From NCBI GenBank assembly GCA_002007465.1, contig LNAC01000231.1:1896843-1960842 (forward strand): DNA of 64,000 nt. The letters run 5' to 3'. Position 1 is the stretch's first letter. Each line of letters begins with the position of its first letter. The translations under genes and the position numbers were made by a program. The notes below the pieces were generated by a model. The model saw nothing but the letters and a program-made list of their open reading frames with translations. It had not been told where the DNA came from and searched no databases. The DNA comes from Ailurus styani. Taxonomy: Eukaryota > Chordata > Mammalia > Carnivora > Ailuridae. This document shows, in pieces, positions 24,859 to 36,515 of the stretch.

Positions 24859-27800
24859 GTCAGTCTTTGAAAACAGTGCAATAATTGGTAATGATCAGGT
24901 AGAAAAGAGGTCACCATAATTGTGGTTATATGCTAAGATACTAATGGAGAACCTCCTTTTTAGACTGACGTAGAACAAGATAGCATTATACTATCATGCT
25001 TTAGAAGTTAGTCACCATTAAAAGTATCATGTGTACTAATGACATTTAATGTTTCAAATCAAATCATTAATAAGGTGTTCATCAAATGATTTTATTAAGT
25101 GAATGTATAGCTCCCTTCCTTTTCTGTGAGAAGTGAACTGTGTTCTTTGTTTGGTGATAAGTCAGAGCACTGGAAGGACGGAAAGAGAGCAGGGAGCTGA
25201 GGTATAATATTTGTGTCTGTTCTCATGTAGCTCCATGCCAATCTCTTGCTGTTTCCTTTAGCTCCTTTATGTCTGGGAAACGGAGAGGAGGCACTTGGAG
25301 TGGAAGGATCTACATTATGGGAGAAAAAGGGGACAACGTAATAAATTTCGGGACCAATCAGCTTTGAAAAAAAATACCAAATTTTCTGATTCCTTTAAAG
25401 TGGATAAGTTTTGAAAAGCATTTGAGAAGTCAATATTTTATGTCAGAGACCATAAACAACTTGAATAGTTATGCTGCAATAATATAAAATTATATTAAGA
25501 AGCAGTGTACCAAATTGTTTCTCTTTTGCTGTGGCTTAAAATATAGCCTATCCTATTTATGATACTGCCAAAACCCTCCTGTGTGTGAAAAATGCATTTA
25601 TATGTATGCTAGGATACTTACATGAGGTGTTGTATGAATAGAAGAGCATTCACACCTTTTTAAATTTAGGCTTTATTTTTGTTGAAGGCTAAGACTTACT
25701 GGTATTTTCTTTTTATTTATACATTCTAATTTTCCTGAGTCCACTTCTCTATGAAAAAAAAGTTCAAATGTTCCTCTATATTATTATCTCTTTAAGAAGT
25801 ATATTTGTATTTAGAAGACACGTATCTGTGACAGCAATACATATACTTTGTGGTATTTATATTTGTAACATCCAGTGGAATGTTATATTCATAATTTCCA
25901 GTGTACTTCCAGTGTTTGACTTGCCTGGGTAAGACTTGTGATGGATTTGTTCACCTTAGATGACATTTATTCCTTTTACTTCATTACACATAATCCACCT
26001 GTGTAAGATCTTAAGGCCTGTGGTCCACTTTATACTCTACTAGACAGCTTATCAGCCTCTCTGCAGGCTTCTCAATTTGAATTTTAAAGTAAAATTGAAT
26101 GAATTTGTGTTGCTTGTTGAGCCCATGTTCTGAGCTCCGTCTGCTCTCTGGTTCTGGGGTGATAACTAAAGAATAGAAAGCAAGTTCATGGGTTGTCATT
26201 TACAATGGTTGTATTATATCTATATGGTCTTTATATGCATATGCACAGACATTTATATATACATGTACTTATATGTATAGATACACACAATAATATATGT
26301 GCACACATGTATGTTAATGTATTAAAGGAGGTATTTAAGGAATAAGGGAGAAAAGCTGATTAGTGATTATTAGAATTTGATGCTTGGAAGAAAAAAACAT
26401 ATCTTAATTTAGAGGATACAATATATTGTACCATATGTGTTAAAAAATGAACAGACTTATAAAATTGAAGGTAAAGTTGGAAAATCATTTAAATGTTTTT
26501 CTCCTGGCATCTGTGTGAGAGTGAGAATTAAACAGATTATTAAAACTCATCCCAGTATATTAAGAAAAGGGCAGCATATCAGAGAGCCAAGGTCAAGATG
26601 ATATTCAACAATTTTATAATCAAAACAAATAAATATAAAATGCTTTTGCAGCCAAAATGGAATTAATATATCTCTAGCCACTCAAAACTGTGCTTGAGCA
26701 TATAGGAAAGCTTTTTAAAAGGTAATAAAAGGCTGAACCTAAGATTTGCACTCAGACCTATATCTCTGGTACTGCTTTAGCTGTTTGAGTACTCAGGGAT
26801 TTTAGTTGAGATTTGTATTGTTTTGCTTTGCTTTTCCTTTTTAAGGTAATATTTAGTGACTACAATATTCTAAAATCATCCTTTTACATTCCTTTCTTTC
26901 AGAGAAGCTTATCAATATGTTTTTTGAAACTTTTATGGTAATAGTCAAGGATATAAATATGTTTTAATATATATCTCTTCCTCAATATATGTAGAAAAAT
27001 ATTATTTTATCCTTGGAGATATTAGTCAATAATTGTATGAAATTTAATTTTCTTTGTCAAGATTATTCCCTTGAGGTATAAAGAAATTTGAATTACTAGA
27101 ACTAAAAGGATAAAATGTTAGTTACACATATTCAAAGTTTGACTTAGGATACAACATTTTTAAATGTGATTTAACAAAATACCACACAAAATAAAATAAT
27201 CTAGATCTTTCTTTTTGTACTTCGATTTTAACAAGCATCAAGGCTTCATGAACTTAATTTTTTCATACCAACCAAGGAAGCAATATGCATTTAATAAATG
27301 ATCAAAATGCATTGACTATAAAAGTGCAAGTCAGTAGGCTATCCTAGAACACAAGAAACACATGCAGAGAAAGCCTTGGAAACAGTTCTCTTTGATACCC
27401 GCTTCTGAATAAAGTCATCTGCTGCCTAGTCAAAGCAAAATGCCGTGGTCCTCTTTAGATAACTAATCTTCATATTTAAGGGCTAGAGATCACTTCTGCC
27501 AATATAAGACTTTTTCGTTAAAGTGAAAACTGTGTTTTTGTATGAATTTAAAAGTACATTAAATTGCAGAAGCCAAGGAAGAAATTAAACCCAAAAGTCC
27601 AACTGCATTTATGAACCTACTTCATTTGAATCTAGTCTATTCCCCTGAAAATGTTTGCCTATAAATGAACATCCTAAATTTTAGCCATAATAATTCTGGG
27701 AGTATATTCAGTAGCTCAAGTAATCACCTTACTTCTTCTTGAAAAAATCTTTTTTCCCCACAAATTATAGAAAAATCACATGCATATGACTCTACTCAAT

Positions 27801-28959
27801 ATCCCAATCCATTTTGTTGTACTTATCTTAGAACCAAAGGACATTATAGCAATAATTCAGGCTGAAGATGGGACTGGTAAAGGAGAGATGTCCTAGGCAA
27901 GCTCTTGACATTTATTGTGAGATATTTGAGTACTGTTACGTGTACTTTGAGTTACTTATTTCGAAGGTAATATTTTAAATTAAGGGGAAAAAGCAATGCT
28001 TATACATTTCTTAATTTACTAATTTCAAAGGCCCCCTTTTTCAAATTCTATCTCACTCCCATAGGATTATAATAGAGTTTCCTCACTGTGTCCGTCGACT
28101 GTAAATGAAACCTCACGCTTAGGGTTTTTTCTTCAAAGTGCTGTGAATGATACATTTAGCCATCATAAACGTTACTCATTTACTTCTAGATTACTAGGTA
28201 TATGACGAATTCTACATAATGCCAGTGTTAAAGACCCAGGAAGCAACATGGGTATCTGCATGGAAGCCAAGGGTGCAATAGCCTTTTAAGCAGGAAGTGA
28301 GGAAATGTCTTTCTCCACTCTAGAGAAGAGAATGTTGAGATGACAGTGTCTGAGGAACCCATGACTGTTCACAGCATCTGTGCAACCTGCTTCTCTGTTC
28401 TCTCAATTTTATTTTTAATTATTCAATGTCAGTTTATATGGGTAAAAAAAAAATGTTGCTGGAGAAACAGAAGCAAAACTACTGTGTCCAAACCAAACTT
28501 GGTATGTGAAATCAGTTGAATTTGGAGTCTCTTCTCATCACCTCTTCCATACCCCCAGAGTTTACCCAGAGCCCCTGGATGTTGATTCCAGAGTCGAGAC
28601 TACTCATCAGGAACTGTCAGTGAAGGGAGACCTGGCTTTGGATATATTTGTATATTAGGATTATTGTTAGAAAGAAAGAGGGAGAGGATAGAAGGAGAGA
28701 GGTTTATTGACTGAATTATCTTAATGATCAAAAGGAACCCTAATTATTCAAAAAGGCCTTCCTCAAAGTTGCATATTTCTTTGTTAGCATAAAAAGTCTG
28801 TTTTCATAACTCTGATGATCTTAATAGGGGACCTTTGAAAGCAAAAAGAAGGTAGGAGCTCTTTATTTATAGTTTCTTGAAATTCCACATTTTAGATGTT
28901 AGGCGCATGTCTTTTCGTGACATTTTATTCTTAAGATGTCTGAGATGACTATAAAGCTG
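24859..28959. other. AT-rich single-copy sequence (about 4 kb)
   Basis: No supported gene or named repeat. A TA/CA-rich low-complexity stretch lies at about 26215-26330. Of the frames present only one exceeds 60 codons (26011-26199, minus) and it has no domain. The block 28440-28660 is of mixed composition and could be conserved non-coding sequence. Confidence 0.4.
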
Positions 28960-29097
28960 TTTGGGCTCTCATTGCTTCACACACGGACCACTGCAGCTGC
29001 TGCCAAGACAGCCTGTCTTTTTCCAGGCTTTCCTCAAAAATGAAATTTATTCTATACACCAATAGATTTACCTTTTCCTTATACTGCTTTTAACATA
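28960..29097 (+). mobile_element. L2 fragment, left half (split by Tigger1-like element)
   Basis: cacggaccactgcagctgctgcc, cctgtctttttccaggctttcc and the tactgcttttaacata stretch follow the sense L2 order (gattactgcaatagcctcc..., ...ccagagtgatccttttaaaatgta). The L2 text resumes at 31639 just where expected, so both halves were one element before the transposon arrived. Confidence 0.55.
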
Positions 29098-29347
29098 TCG
29101 GCGTAACTCACAGAGACTGTGTGTTTGGTTCCAGAAGCACCACAATAAAGTGAATAGCACAATAAAGTGAGTCAAATGAATTTTTTTGGTTTCCCAGGAC
29201 ATATAAAAGTTATGTTTACACTATTTTATAGTCCATTAAGTGTGCAGTAGCGTTATGGCTTCAAAATGCACATACCTGAATTTAAAAATACCGTATTGCT
29301 AAGAAGTGCTAACCAGCACCTGAACTTGCAGTGAATAATCATCTTTT

Positions 29348-29533
29348 TTTTTTTAATTGATTTATTTGACAGAGAGAGAGAGATCAGAAGTAGGCAGAGG
29401 CAGGCAGAGAGAGAGGGGGAAGCAGGCTCCCCACTGAGCAGGGAGCCCGATGCGGGCCTCGATCCCAGGACCCTGAGATCATGACCTGAGCCGAAGGCAG
29501 AGGCTTTAACCCACTGAGCCACCCAGGTGCCCC
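29348..29533 (-). mobile_element. Carnivore CAN-SINE inserted in the Tigger element
   Basis: Young subtype in reverse orientation. The target-site duplication is gtgaataatcatctttt (29331-29347) and gtgaatcatcatctttt (29534-29550), 16 of 17 matching. It interrupts the Tigger 3' non-coding part and creates chimeric frames of 124 and 62 codons that are not genes. Confidence 0.95.
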
Positions 29534-29599
29534 GTGAATCATCATCTTTTGCTGGTGGAGGTTTTGCCTCAATGGCTGCTTGATGATCAGAGTGGTGGT

Positions 29600-31210
29600 T
29601 GCTACAAGTTGGAGTGGCTGTAGCCATTTCTTAAAGTAAGACTACAATCAAGTTTGCCACATCACTTTACTCTTCTTTTCATGAATGATTTCTCTTTGGC
29701 GTGCAAGGCTGTTTGATAGAGGATTTGATAGAGGAAGTTCTACAGTAGAACTTCTTTCAAAATTGGAGTCAGTCTTCCCCAACCCTGTCACTGCTTTATC
29801 AACTAAGTTTGTGTGACCCTCTAAATCCTTTGTTGTCATTTCAACTATCTTTACGGCCTCTTCACCAGGAGTAGATTCCATCATAAAAAACATGTTCTTT
29901 CCTCATCCATAAGAAGCAACTCCTCATCTGCTCAGGTTTGATGAGGAGGTTCTAGCAATTCGGTCACATCTTCGGGCTCCACTTTTAGTTCTAGCTCTCT
30001 TGTTCCCACCACATCTGCAGTTACTTCCTCCACTGAAGTTCTGAACCCCTCAGAGTCATCCATGAGGGGTGGAATCAGCTACTTCCAAACTCCTGTTCAT
30101 GTTGATGTTTTGACCTCTTGCCATGAGTCATGAATGTTCTTAATAGTATTTAGAATGGTGAATGCTTTCCAGAAGGTTTTCAATGTACTTTTCTAGACCG
30201 ATCAGAGGAAGCAGTATTGATGGTAGCTATAGCCCTACAAAATGTATTTCTTAAATAATAAGACTTGAAAGTTGAAATGACTCCTTGATCCGTGGACTAC
30301 AGAATTGCTGTTGTGTTAGCAGGCATGAAAATAACATTAATTTTGTTGTATGTGTCTGTCAGAGCTCTTGGTTGACCAACTGCATCGTCAATGATCAGTA
30401 ATACTTTGAAAGGAATCTTTTTCTGAGCAGTAGGTCTCAACAATGGGCCTGAAATATTTAGTAAGTCATATTATAAACAGATGTGCTGTCATCCAGGCTT
30501 TGGTGTTCCATTTATAGAGTGCAGAGTAGATTTAACATAACTCCTTAAGGGCCCTAGGAGTTTTGGAATGGTAAATAAACTCTGTCTTCAAGTTAAACTC
30601 ACCAGCTGCCTTAGCCCCTACCTAACAAGGGAGTCAGCCTGTCCTCTGAAGCTTTGAAGCCAGACATTGACATTGATCCAGCTATGAAAGTCTTAGATGG
30701 CATCTTCTTCCAGTATAAGGCTATTTCATCTACATTGAAAATTGGTTGTTTAGTGTAGCCACCTTCATTAATGTTCTGATCTAGATCTTTTGGATAGCTT
30801 GTTGCTTCACATTGCACTTTTATGTCATGGAGACAGCTTCTCTCCTTAAACTTCATGAACCAGCGTCTGCTAGCTTTAAATTTTTTTTCTGCAGCTTTCT
30901 CATCTCTCTCAGCCTTCATGGAACTAAAGAAAGTTACAGCCTTGCTCTGGACCAGGCTTCAGCTTAAGGGACTATTATGGCTTAAGGGAATGTCATGGAT
31001 CTTCTGTCTGGCCCACTCAAACTTTCTCCATATCTGCAGTTAGGTTGTTTCTCAAGAGGCTAGCTTTTAGCCTATCTCACCTTTCGATAGACCTTCCTCA
31101 CCAAACTTAATCATATCTAGCTTTTGTTATGTGACTCACTTTGTAAAGTGAGACATATGACTTTTCCTTTCACCTGAACCCTTAGAAGCTGTGTAGGGCT
31201 ACTGGCCTAA
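29600..31210 (-). pseudogene. Broken Tigger1-type transposase
   Basis: Remains of a pogo-type DDE transposase on the minus strand. The piece at 30611-30919 contains [17 protein letters not shown], typical of the CENP-B-like DNA-binding part, and [15 protein letters not shown], whose NVDE holds the first catalytic aspartate. The piece at 29648-29893 contains MESTPGEEAV...MTTKDLEGH...SNFERSSTVE, the C-terminal part. Stops, frameshifts and deletions separate them, so no active enzyme is possible. A plus-strand 73-codon frame at 30822 is a shadow. Confidence 0.85.
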
Positions 31211-31638
31211 TTTCAATATTGTTGTGTTTCAGGGAATAGGGAGACCAGAAGGAGAAGAGATGGGGAAAAGCTGGCCAGAGGGTGGAACAGTCAAAACGCA
31301 CAACATTTATTCAGTTCTCTGTCTCACGTGGGTGCTGTTCATGATGCCCCACGACAATTACAGTAGTAACATCCCAGATCACTGATCACAGATCCCCATA
31401 ACAAATATAATAAAGAGAAACTTAGAAATGTGGTTAGAATGACCAGAATGTGACACAGAGACATGAAGTGGATAAATGCTATTGGAAAAATGGCACCGAT
31501 AGCTTGCTCAACAAGGGTTGCCACAAACCTTCAATTCGTAAAAAACAAACAAGCAATAACAGTAACAACAACAACAACAGAAAGCAGTCATCTGCGAATG
31601 GCAATACAAGGGAGCACAAAAAAAGAGGCATACCTGTA

Positions 31639-32060
31639 GTTGATTTCCCTGCTCAAAACCTGCAAAGGCTTATCCCTTTGTGCAGCAAGTCCAAATTCTT
31701 TACCTAGTGTTTAAGATTCTTTTTTTTTTTTTTTTTTTTGACAGAGAGAGATCACAAGTAGGCAGAGAGGCAGGCAGAGCGGGGAAGCAGGCTTCCCCAC
31801 CGAGCAGAGAGCCTGATGCAGGGCTCGATCCCAGAACCCTGCAATCATGACCTGAGCCAAAGGCAGAGGCTTAACCCACTGAGCCACGCAGGTGCCCCTA
31901 AGATTCTTGATAATGTAACTTTCTTTTACCTCCCATTGGTCTCTGACCAGAGTCTAAACTCCCAGTAGATACATTGTCTTCACTCTTCACCGTGCCCTGC
32001 CCACAAGGCTTGCTGGCACTGTTTTCTCAGGCTGCTCCATCTCATGTTACCCTCTCTCCC
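31639..32060 (+). mobile_element. L2 fragment, right half
   Basis: Resumes at tccctgctcaaaacctgcaaagg, then agtccaaattctttacc, interrupted by a SINE at 31722-31898. It continues with aagattcttgataatgtaac, ttacctcccattggtctctgacc and the gcttgctggcactgttttctc region. Order and strand match the L2 left half at 28960-29097. Confidence 0.65.
31722..31898 (-). mobile_element. Carnivore CAN-SINE
   Basis: Reverse-oriented young subtype with a T-run tail of about 20. The target-site duplication taagattctt is exact at 31712-31721 and 31899-31908. It sits inside the right half of the L2. Confidence 0.93.
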
Positions 32061-32099
32061 TCTGAACCTTCACTGACAGATAGCCCTGCATATGTTGCT

Positions 32100-33726
32100 C
32101 GGTTGCCTACCACACATCTCCTTTGGTTGTAGTCTCTTGGGGAAACAGAAGCCTTGTCATTTCTTTTGTGTTTCTCACATCACTGCTGCAGTGAGGAGTG
32201 CTTGTCTGCAGAAAAAGCACTCAGGTGATTATAGAATGTATCCATTAAGTTTCCCCAGTACAAGACCCTTTATCTCCCATTATGCTGCCACTCTGAAAAC
32301 TAAACAGAAGACCTGAAAGGCCTAGGATTGCTGGTCCTCCAAAGACAGGGCGTGTAGTTCCCTGAACACCTAAATAATGAGTGGAAAAATCATTGTTTCT
32401 GTATAAAAATGAAATCGATTAACAAATCAAAAGTAGTAAAGAAAAATGAAGATGAGTTAACTTAATTGCAGGAGGAGAGGTGGGAAGAATTCAACTAGTG
32501 TTCCCCCAAAACAGTCAAGGTGGCGAAAGGAGAATTCAGGAAGTTTTGGAAAGTCAGCGGTACAATAATTTCTAGGATGTAACAGAAACATCAGACCATT
32601 TTGAATAAGAAAGAAAATTACGGAAATGTCCTATAAGTAAGTGAGATTTCATGAGGTTTCCCCGTCTTTGTTGATCACTGTTCAGAAATCTATACCCAGA
32701 TTAAATATCTGTTCTTCCCTAGTGAAAGGCAGGTAAGAATCAGGAAAAGAAGTGAGATGTGTAACTTAATGTGATTTGCATAACTACTTTATGATCATCT
32801 AGGGTTAGCCCAAAAGCAGTTTCTACTAGGCAGATAAAATTATTCTGTCGAGTCTTTGGCATTTACAAAGACAGGACATATTCAGTATGTATTTTATGTG
32901 TCTTAATATGTAAACAAGAGAACATGTAGATGATTACCATTTTTATTTTGGACTAAGTTATATATTAGCTCTTTTAAAGAAAAGCAGCTTGGCATAGATC
33001 CAGATACATATCTGCCCTTGATAATAATAAACCCCTATTTTTATAGTTGTATACTGTGAAAATGAGATACTAGCTTCTTAAGGACTATGTGGCAGGTGTT
33101 TATATTTAAAATGGACAAGAAAATACCTGAAATGGGAGATACCAGTTTTATGGGATAATCCTCATTTATTTTTGATTAATACTTGGTATTTTTTTAAATG
33201 ATTCATAGGAGATATACAATCTTTGTATTCAGTGCTTGGAAAATTTCATATGATCTACCAAATTTTGCATTACTGTATTATTTACCTTGTGGGAACATTT
33301 AATATAATTGCTTTAGCTCTTCTTCATTAGATTGTGAACCTCTCTTTGCTCCAAAAAGAATATCCTGGATACTGTTTGAATTCAGTAAATAAGTATTTGT
33401 TACTGTTAAGAGGTACTAAGATTTCTATTTTAAATAGTGCTTGGCTAGCAGCCCTAGACATCATAACCCTAAACTTGCCACCAAATTGACTACAAAGGCC
33501 CAGGAAAAAAATGACAATTCATGATATGGAAAACATAGATTGATGTTCAACTTACTGCCAGAATTCAGAAGGAATATGGATTTTTTCCTGTATTTAGTTC
33601 AAGAATATAGCAATTGAAGTCACCTTGTTGTGAACGACTATGTCCCCACCACCTAGATTTTATTTATCATTTTACTCTACTCGTTTTGTCACACGTACAA
33701 ATATCTCTATTGTTGGAATTGGATTT
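32100..33726. other. Single-copy sequence
   Basis: No supported gene or repeat. A 74-codon frame at 32092-32316 follows the L2 and shows no domain. Confidence 0.45.
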
Positions 33727-33744
33727 TAAAATGCAGTTGGTGGG

Positions 33745-34122
33745 TTTTACTTATACATGCAATCTAAAAAACAAAACAAATGAACAGACAAACAACAAGC
33801 AAAGAGAAACAGACTCATAAATGTAGAGAACAAACTACTGATTGCCAGAGAGAAAATGGGAGAGGGGATACGCAAAATAGGTGAAGGGGATTAAGAGGTA
33901 CAAACTTCCAGTTATAAAATAAGTCACAGATATGAAACATACAGCATAGGGAATATAGTCAATAATATTCTAACAACTTTGTATGGTGACAGATGGTAAC
34001 TATACTTATTATGGTGAACACTGAATAATGTATAAAACTGTGGAATCACTGTGTTGTACACCTGACACTAATGTAATATTATATGTTGACTATACTTAAA
34101 TAAAAAATAAAAAAATAAAAAA
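33745..34122 (+). mobile_element. L1 3' UTR, strongly 5'-truncated
   Basis: An L1 3' tail recognisable from agagaaacagactcataaa, gaacaaactactgattgcc, the cagcatagggaatatagtcaataa block, atggtgaacactgaataatg, tgttgtacacctgacacta and a TAAAAAATA-rich tail. The flanking duplication is taaaatgcagttggtggg (33727-33744) and taaaatgcaattgttggg (34123-34140), 16 of 18 matching. No ORF2 remains. Confidence 0.9.
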
Positions 34123-34140
34123 TAAAATGCAATTGTTGGG

Positions 34141-35202
34141 TCACCTGTGCTGTGCTTCTGGAAATAGAGCTAAGTGAGCTCGCCCTGAAGCAAGACATAA
34201 AAGGTGTATTGAAATTGGCTTAAAATCGAAAGTTTCTTCAAAGTGAAAAACGAGGCAACTACTCATCTGTTGTAGAAGTTTTGCTTTCCCAAGTAAAACA
34301 CCATCTTCAAATACCTCGCTCAGTTTTAAAACCCATCTAAGAAACTAACTGAGAGAATAAACGAGGAATAGGGTGGAGAGAATCTGTGGTTGCATTTTGC
34401 ACCCTACAGAGTGTAGTTCTCACAAGTGGGACACTGGAAAGCAAAGGAGATAGGAAAAGGCCACGTGGCAGTTTATGCAGGAGCTTCAAGTTGGAAAGGT
34501 ATTCCAGCTGTTTGGAACATTAAATCCCTGGACAGTGGGAGGAGAAGATCTACCTCAGGACTGAGGAGCTTCCCTAGACTATAGTCTGCTAGATTCCAAA
34601 GCTTGGGTAGGAGCCGTGCACGTCACCTAGCCATCCAGTTGTCGATCTGCTGAAGGGATTCAGCCATGCCAGAAGGGCTTCTGGGGGGTGGGGAGGGACA
34701 CAAAGAGCAAAGAATGCATTGTGTTTGTTGGCTGTCACCCAAGTTCCGTCTAGCTCTGGACTTGACCAAAAATACACATACAGAAAAGAGTAGCATGGGG
34801 CTTTTTTTTTATTTTTCGTAAACATATGGCAGAATTACTCGGCAACAATAAATACCTGAAGAAAATGCAACAGCATCTATATTGTTGAGGAAATCTAGTG
34901 AGCTGAGAATTTTCTAGCAGATCAAATTAGTATTCAGATGAGCAGGCCACAAAAAGCCATTTTTATGAAGCAGGATTTTAAGAAATATACTTTTATGCAA
35001 CTTTCATGAAAAAAAGAGAGAGCCTGAAGATGCCATTGCTATTCAGTGTTTGGGGGTCTTCCCTCTCATGTTTGGATTCCAGGTCTCAGGAACTTGGTTG
35101 TGATGTGCATTTGATAGGTAGACTGTGTGGCCCAGGAAGAACTTTAAGCCCTGTCTGAAATGCCTTTCTCAGATGTACTTTTCTTCATTTTCAGACTCCA
35201 TA
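34141..35202. other. Single-copy sequence
   Basis: No supported gene. A minus frame of 78 codons (34589-34825) has no domain and no conserved start context that I can judge. The composition is more balanced than in most of the window. Confidence 0.4.
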
Positions 35203-35605
35203 GGTATTCACTTGTCAGGGCAGCCATAACAAAATACCAGAAACTGGGTGGCTTTCATAGCAAAAACTTACCTTTTCACAGTTCTTGAAAATAGGAGGTT
35301 CAAAGATCTAGGTGTCAGCAGGCTTGGTTTCTCCTGAGGGCTCTGTCCTTGGCTTGCAGATGGCAGCCTTCTCTCCGTGTCCTCACGTGGTCTTTCCTCC
35401 ACACTCATATCCTCAGTATTTGTGTGTCCAAATGTCCTCGTCTTTTAAGGACAACCAGGGCCCAGTCTGAGGATCTCATTTCAATGTAGTCACCGTTTTA
35501 AAGACCCTGCCTCTAAATGTAGTCACATTCTAAAGTACTGAGAGTCAGGGCTTCAGCATATGGATTGGGGGTGAGGGATAGGATGCTATAGTTCAGCCCA
35601 TAACA
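35203..35605 (-). mobile_element. MLT1-type (ERVL-MaLR) solo LTR, antisense
   Basis: Reverse-complement MaLR LTR in order: gggcagccataacaaaatacc, actgggtggctttcatagc, tcacagttcttgaaaatagg, ggtgtcagcaggcttggttt, tgcagatggcagccttctct, gaccctgcctctaaatgtag, ggcttcagcatatgg and ttcagcccataaca. No internal retroviral-like genes are attached. Confidence 0.8.
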
Positions 35606-35780
35606 CTGTATTTATTCATGTACCTGATGATCTCTTAAAACTTTCATTAAAACTTTTACTATTCTTTTGGAGCACTTAGGAACAAGAGTCAACCTTTTTA
35701 CGTGATTTTCACACTGAGGGGCAAACCCAGAGTACATCTCATATGATTGGTTTCACTGTTAGAATACAATAGCATTTAAA

Positions 35781-35852
35781 GGTGTAAGCCCGATGATTCA
35801 CAGACCTGTACTCTTGGGGCAAATAATAAAAAAGAAAGAAAAAAAGAAAAAA
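35781..35852 (+). mobile_element. Minimal L1 insertion (last bases of the 3' UTR plus tail)
   Basis: gtgtaagcccgatgattcac and agacctgtactcttggggca, then an A-rich tail. This is the same 3' terminus as the L1 at 58.8 kb (gatgtaagcctgatgattcac). Flanks aatacaatagcatttaaa (35763-35780) and aaaacagtagcatttgaa (35853-35870) look like a partly diverged target duplication. Only about 50 bp of L1 sequence was inserted. Confidence 0.8.
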
Positions 35853-35870
35853 GAAAACAGTAGCATTTGA

Positions 35871-36329
35871 AATTAGCAGCACTGGCAGATTCAGAAATCA
35901 CAGGGGTGTCCTAAATGCAAACTTAGCTAAGAAGGCTTTGCTTCTAAAAAAAAGTGGGTGGTGTAGTCCTCAGTGCAACTTCACTGAGAGTATCCACTTT
36001 GCAAGTGTATTAGGAGGTTCCACTGGGCAGGTGGACATCACCATCATTCAGGCTTACTTCCTAGGCTGAATCTTAACAGCATGGAAAGCAGTTCTGGGAG
36101 ATCCCAGCGTTCACATGGCTGTGTTAATAAGCAAATAATCAGCGAGTTTTTTTGTTGTACAAGCAGCAAAAAGTTGGTGAGACAGAGCATCTGCTTATAG
36201 CTGGGAGAGCCTCAGCCAAAGTGAAATGTGGATCCTGGCACAATGGCTTGCCAAACCAAGAGGGCAGAGCTCCAGGCAGTCTGGAGGCACAATTTTCTCC
36301 TCTCTGGAGGTGCTCATTCTTTTCTCTTA
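35871..36329. other. Single-copy sequence
   Basis: Frames of 66 and 63 codons overlap on opposite strands at 36139-36343 with no domain. The region may include the unrecognised body of the repeat whose end follows. Confidence 0.35.
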
Positions 36330-36515
36330 AGACCTTCAACTGATTGGATGAGGCCCACCTACATTATGAAAGGTAATCTGCCTTACTGAGTTTACTGATT
36401 AAAGGCTAATCGCATCTAAAAAATTTCTTCATAGCAACATCTAGACTGGTGCTTGCCAAGTAGCAGGGCATCATGCTCTAGCCAAGTTGACACCTAAAAT
36501 TAACCAACTCAGGTG
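36330..36515 (-). mobile_element. Medium-reiterated repeat, probably LTR-like, antisense
   Basis: caactgattggatgaggccc, acattatgaaaggtaatctg, gcaacatctagactggtg and gccaagttgacacctaaaattaacca in outline. Read on the other strand this is the familiar start ttaattttaggtgtcaacttgg of a mammal-wide repeat. I recognise the sequence but not its official name. Confidence 0.45.

Larger units (their letters stand above)
29098..31636 (-). mobile_element. Tigger1-like DNA transposon (pogo/Tc1-mariner group)
   Basis: A near complete Tigger1-like element in reverse orientation. The right end reads gaggcatacctg, the Tigger terminal motif. The left end, cggcgtaactcacagaga, is a mutated copy of the same motif. 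TA dinucleotides flank both ends (29096-29097 and 31637-31638), the target site of this group. Both subterminal regions and the transposase body are recognisable along the length. Besides a SINE insertion, an internal deletion of roughly 100 bp is suggested near 31040-31050. Confidence 0.88.

Noticed and set aside
29253..29627. 124-codon minus frame
   Set aside because: It is a chimera of Tigger 3' sequence and an inserted SINE, not a gene.
30822..31043. 73-codon plus frame opposite the Tigger transposase
   Set aside because: Shadow of the minus-strand transposase remnant.
35203..35605. LTR considered as evidence of a provirus
   Set aside because: It is a solitary MLT1-type (MaLR) LTR with no internal gag, pol or env sequence on either side within reach.
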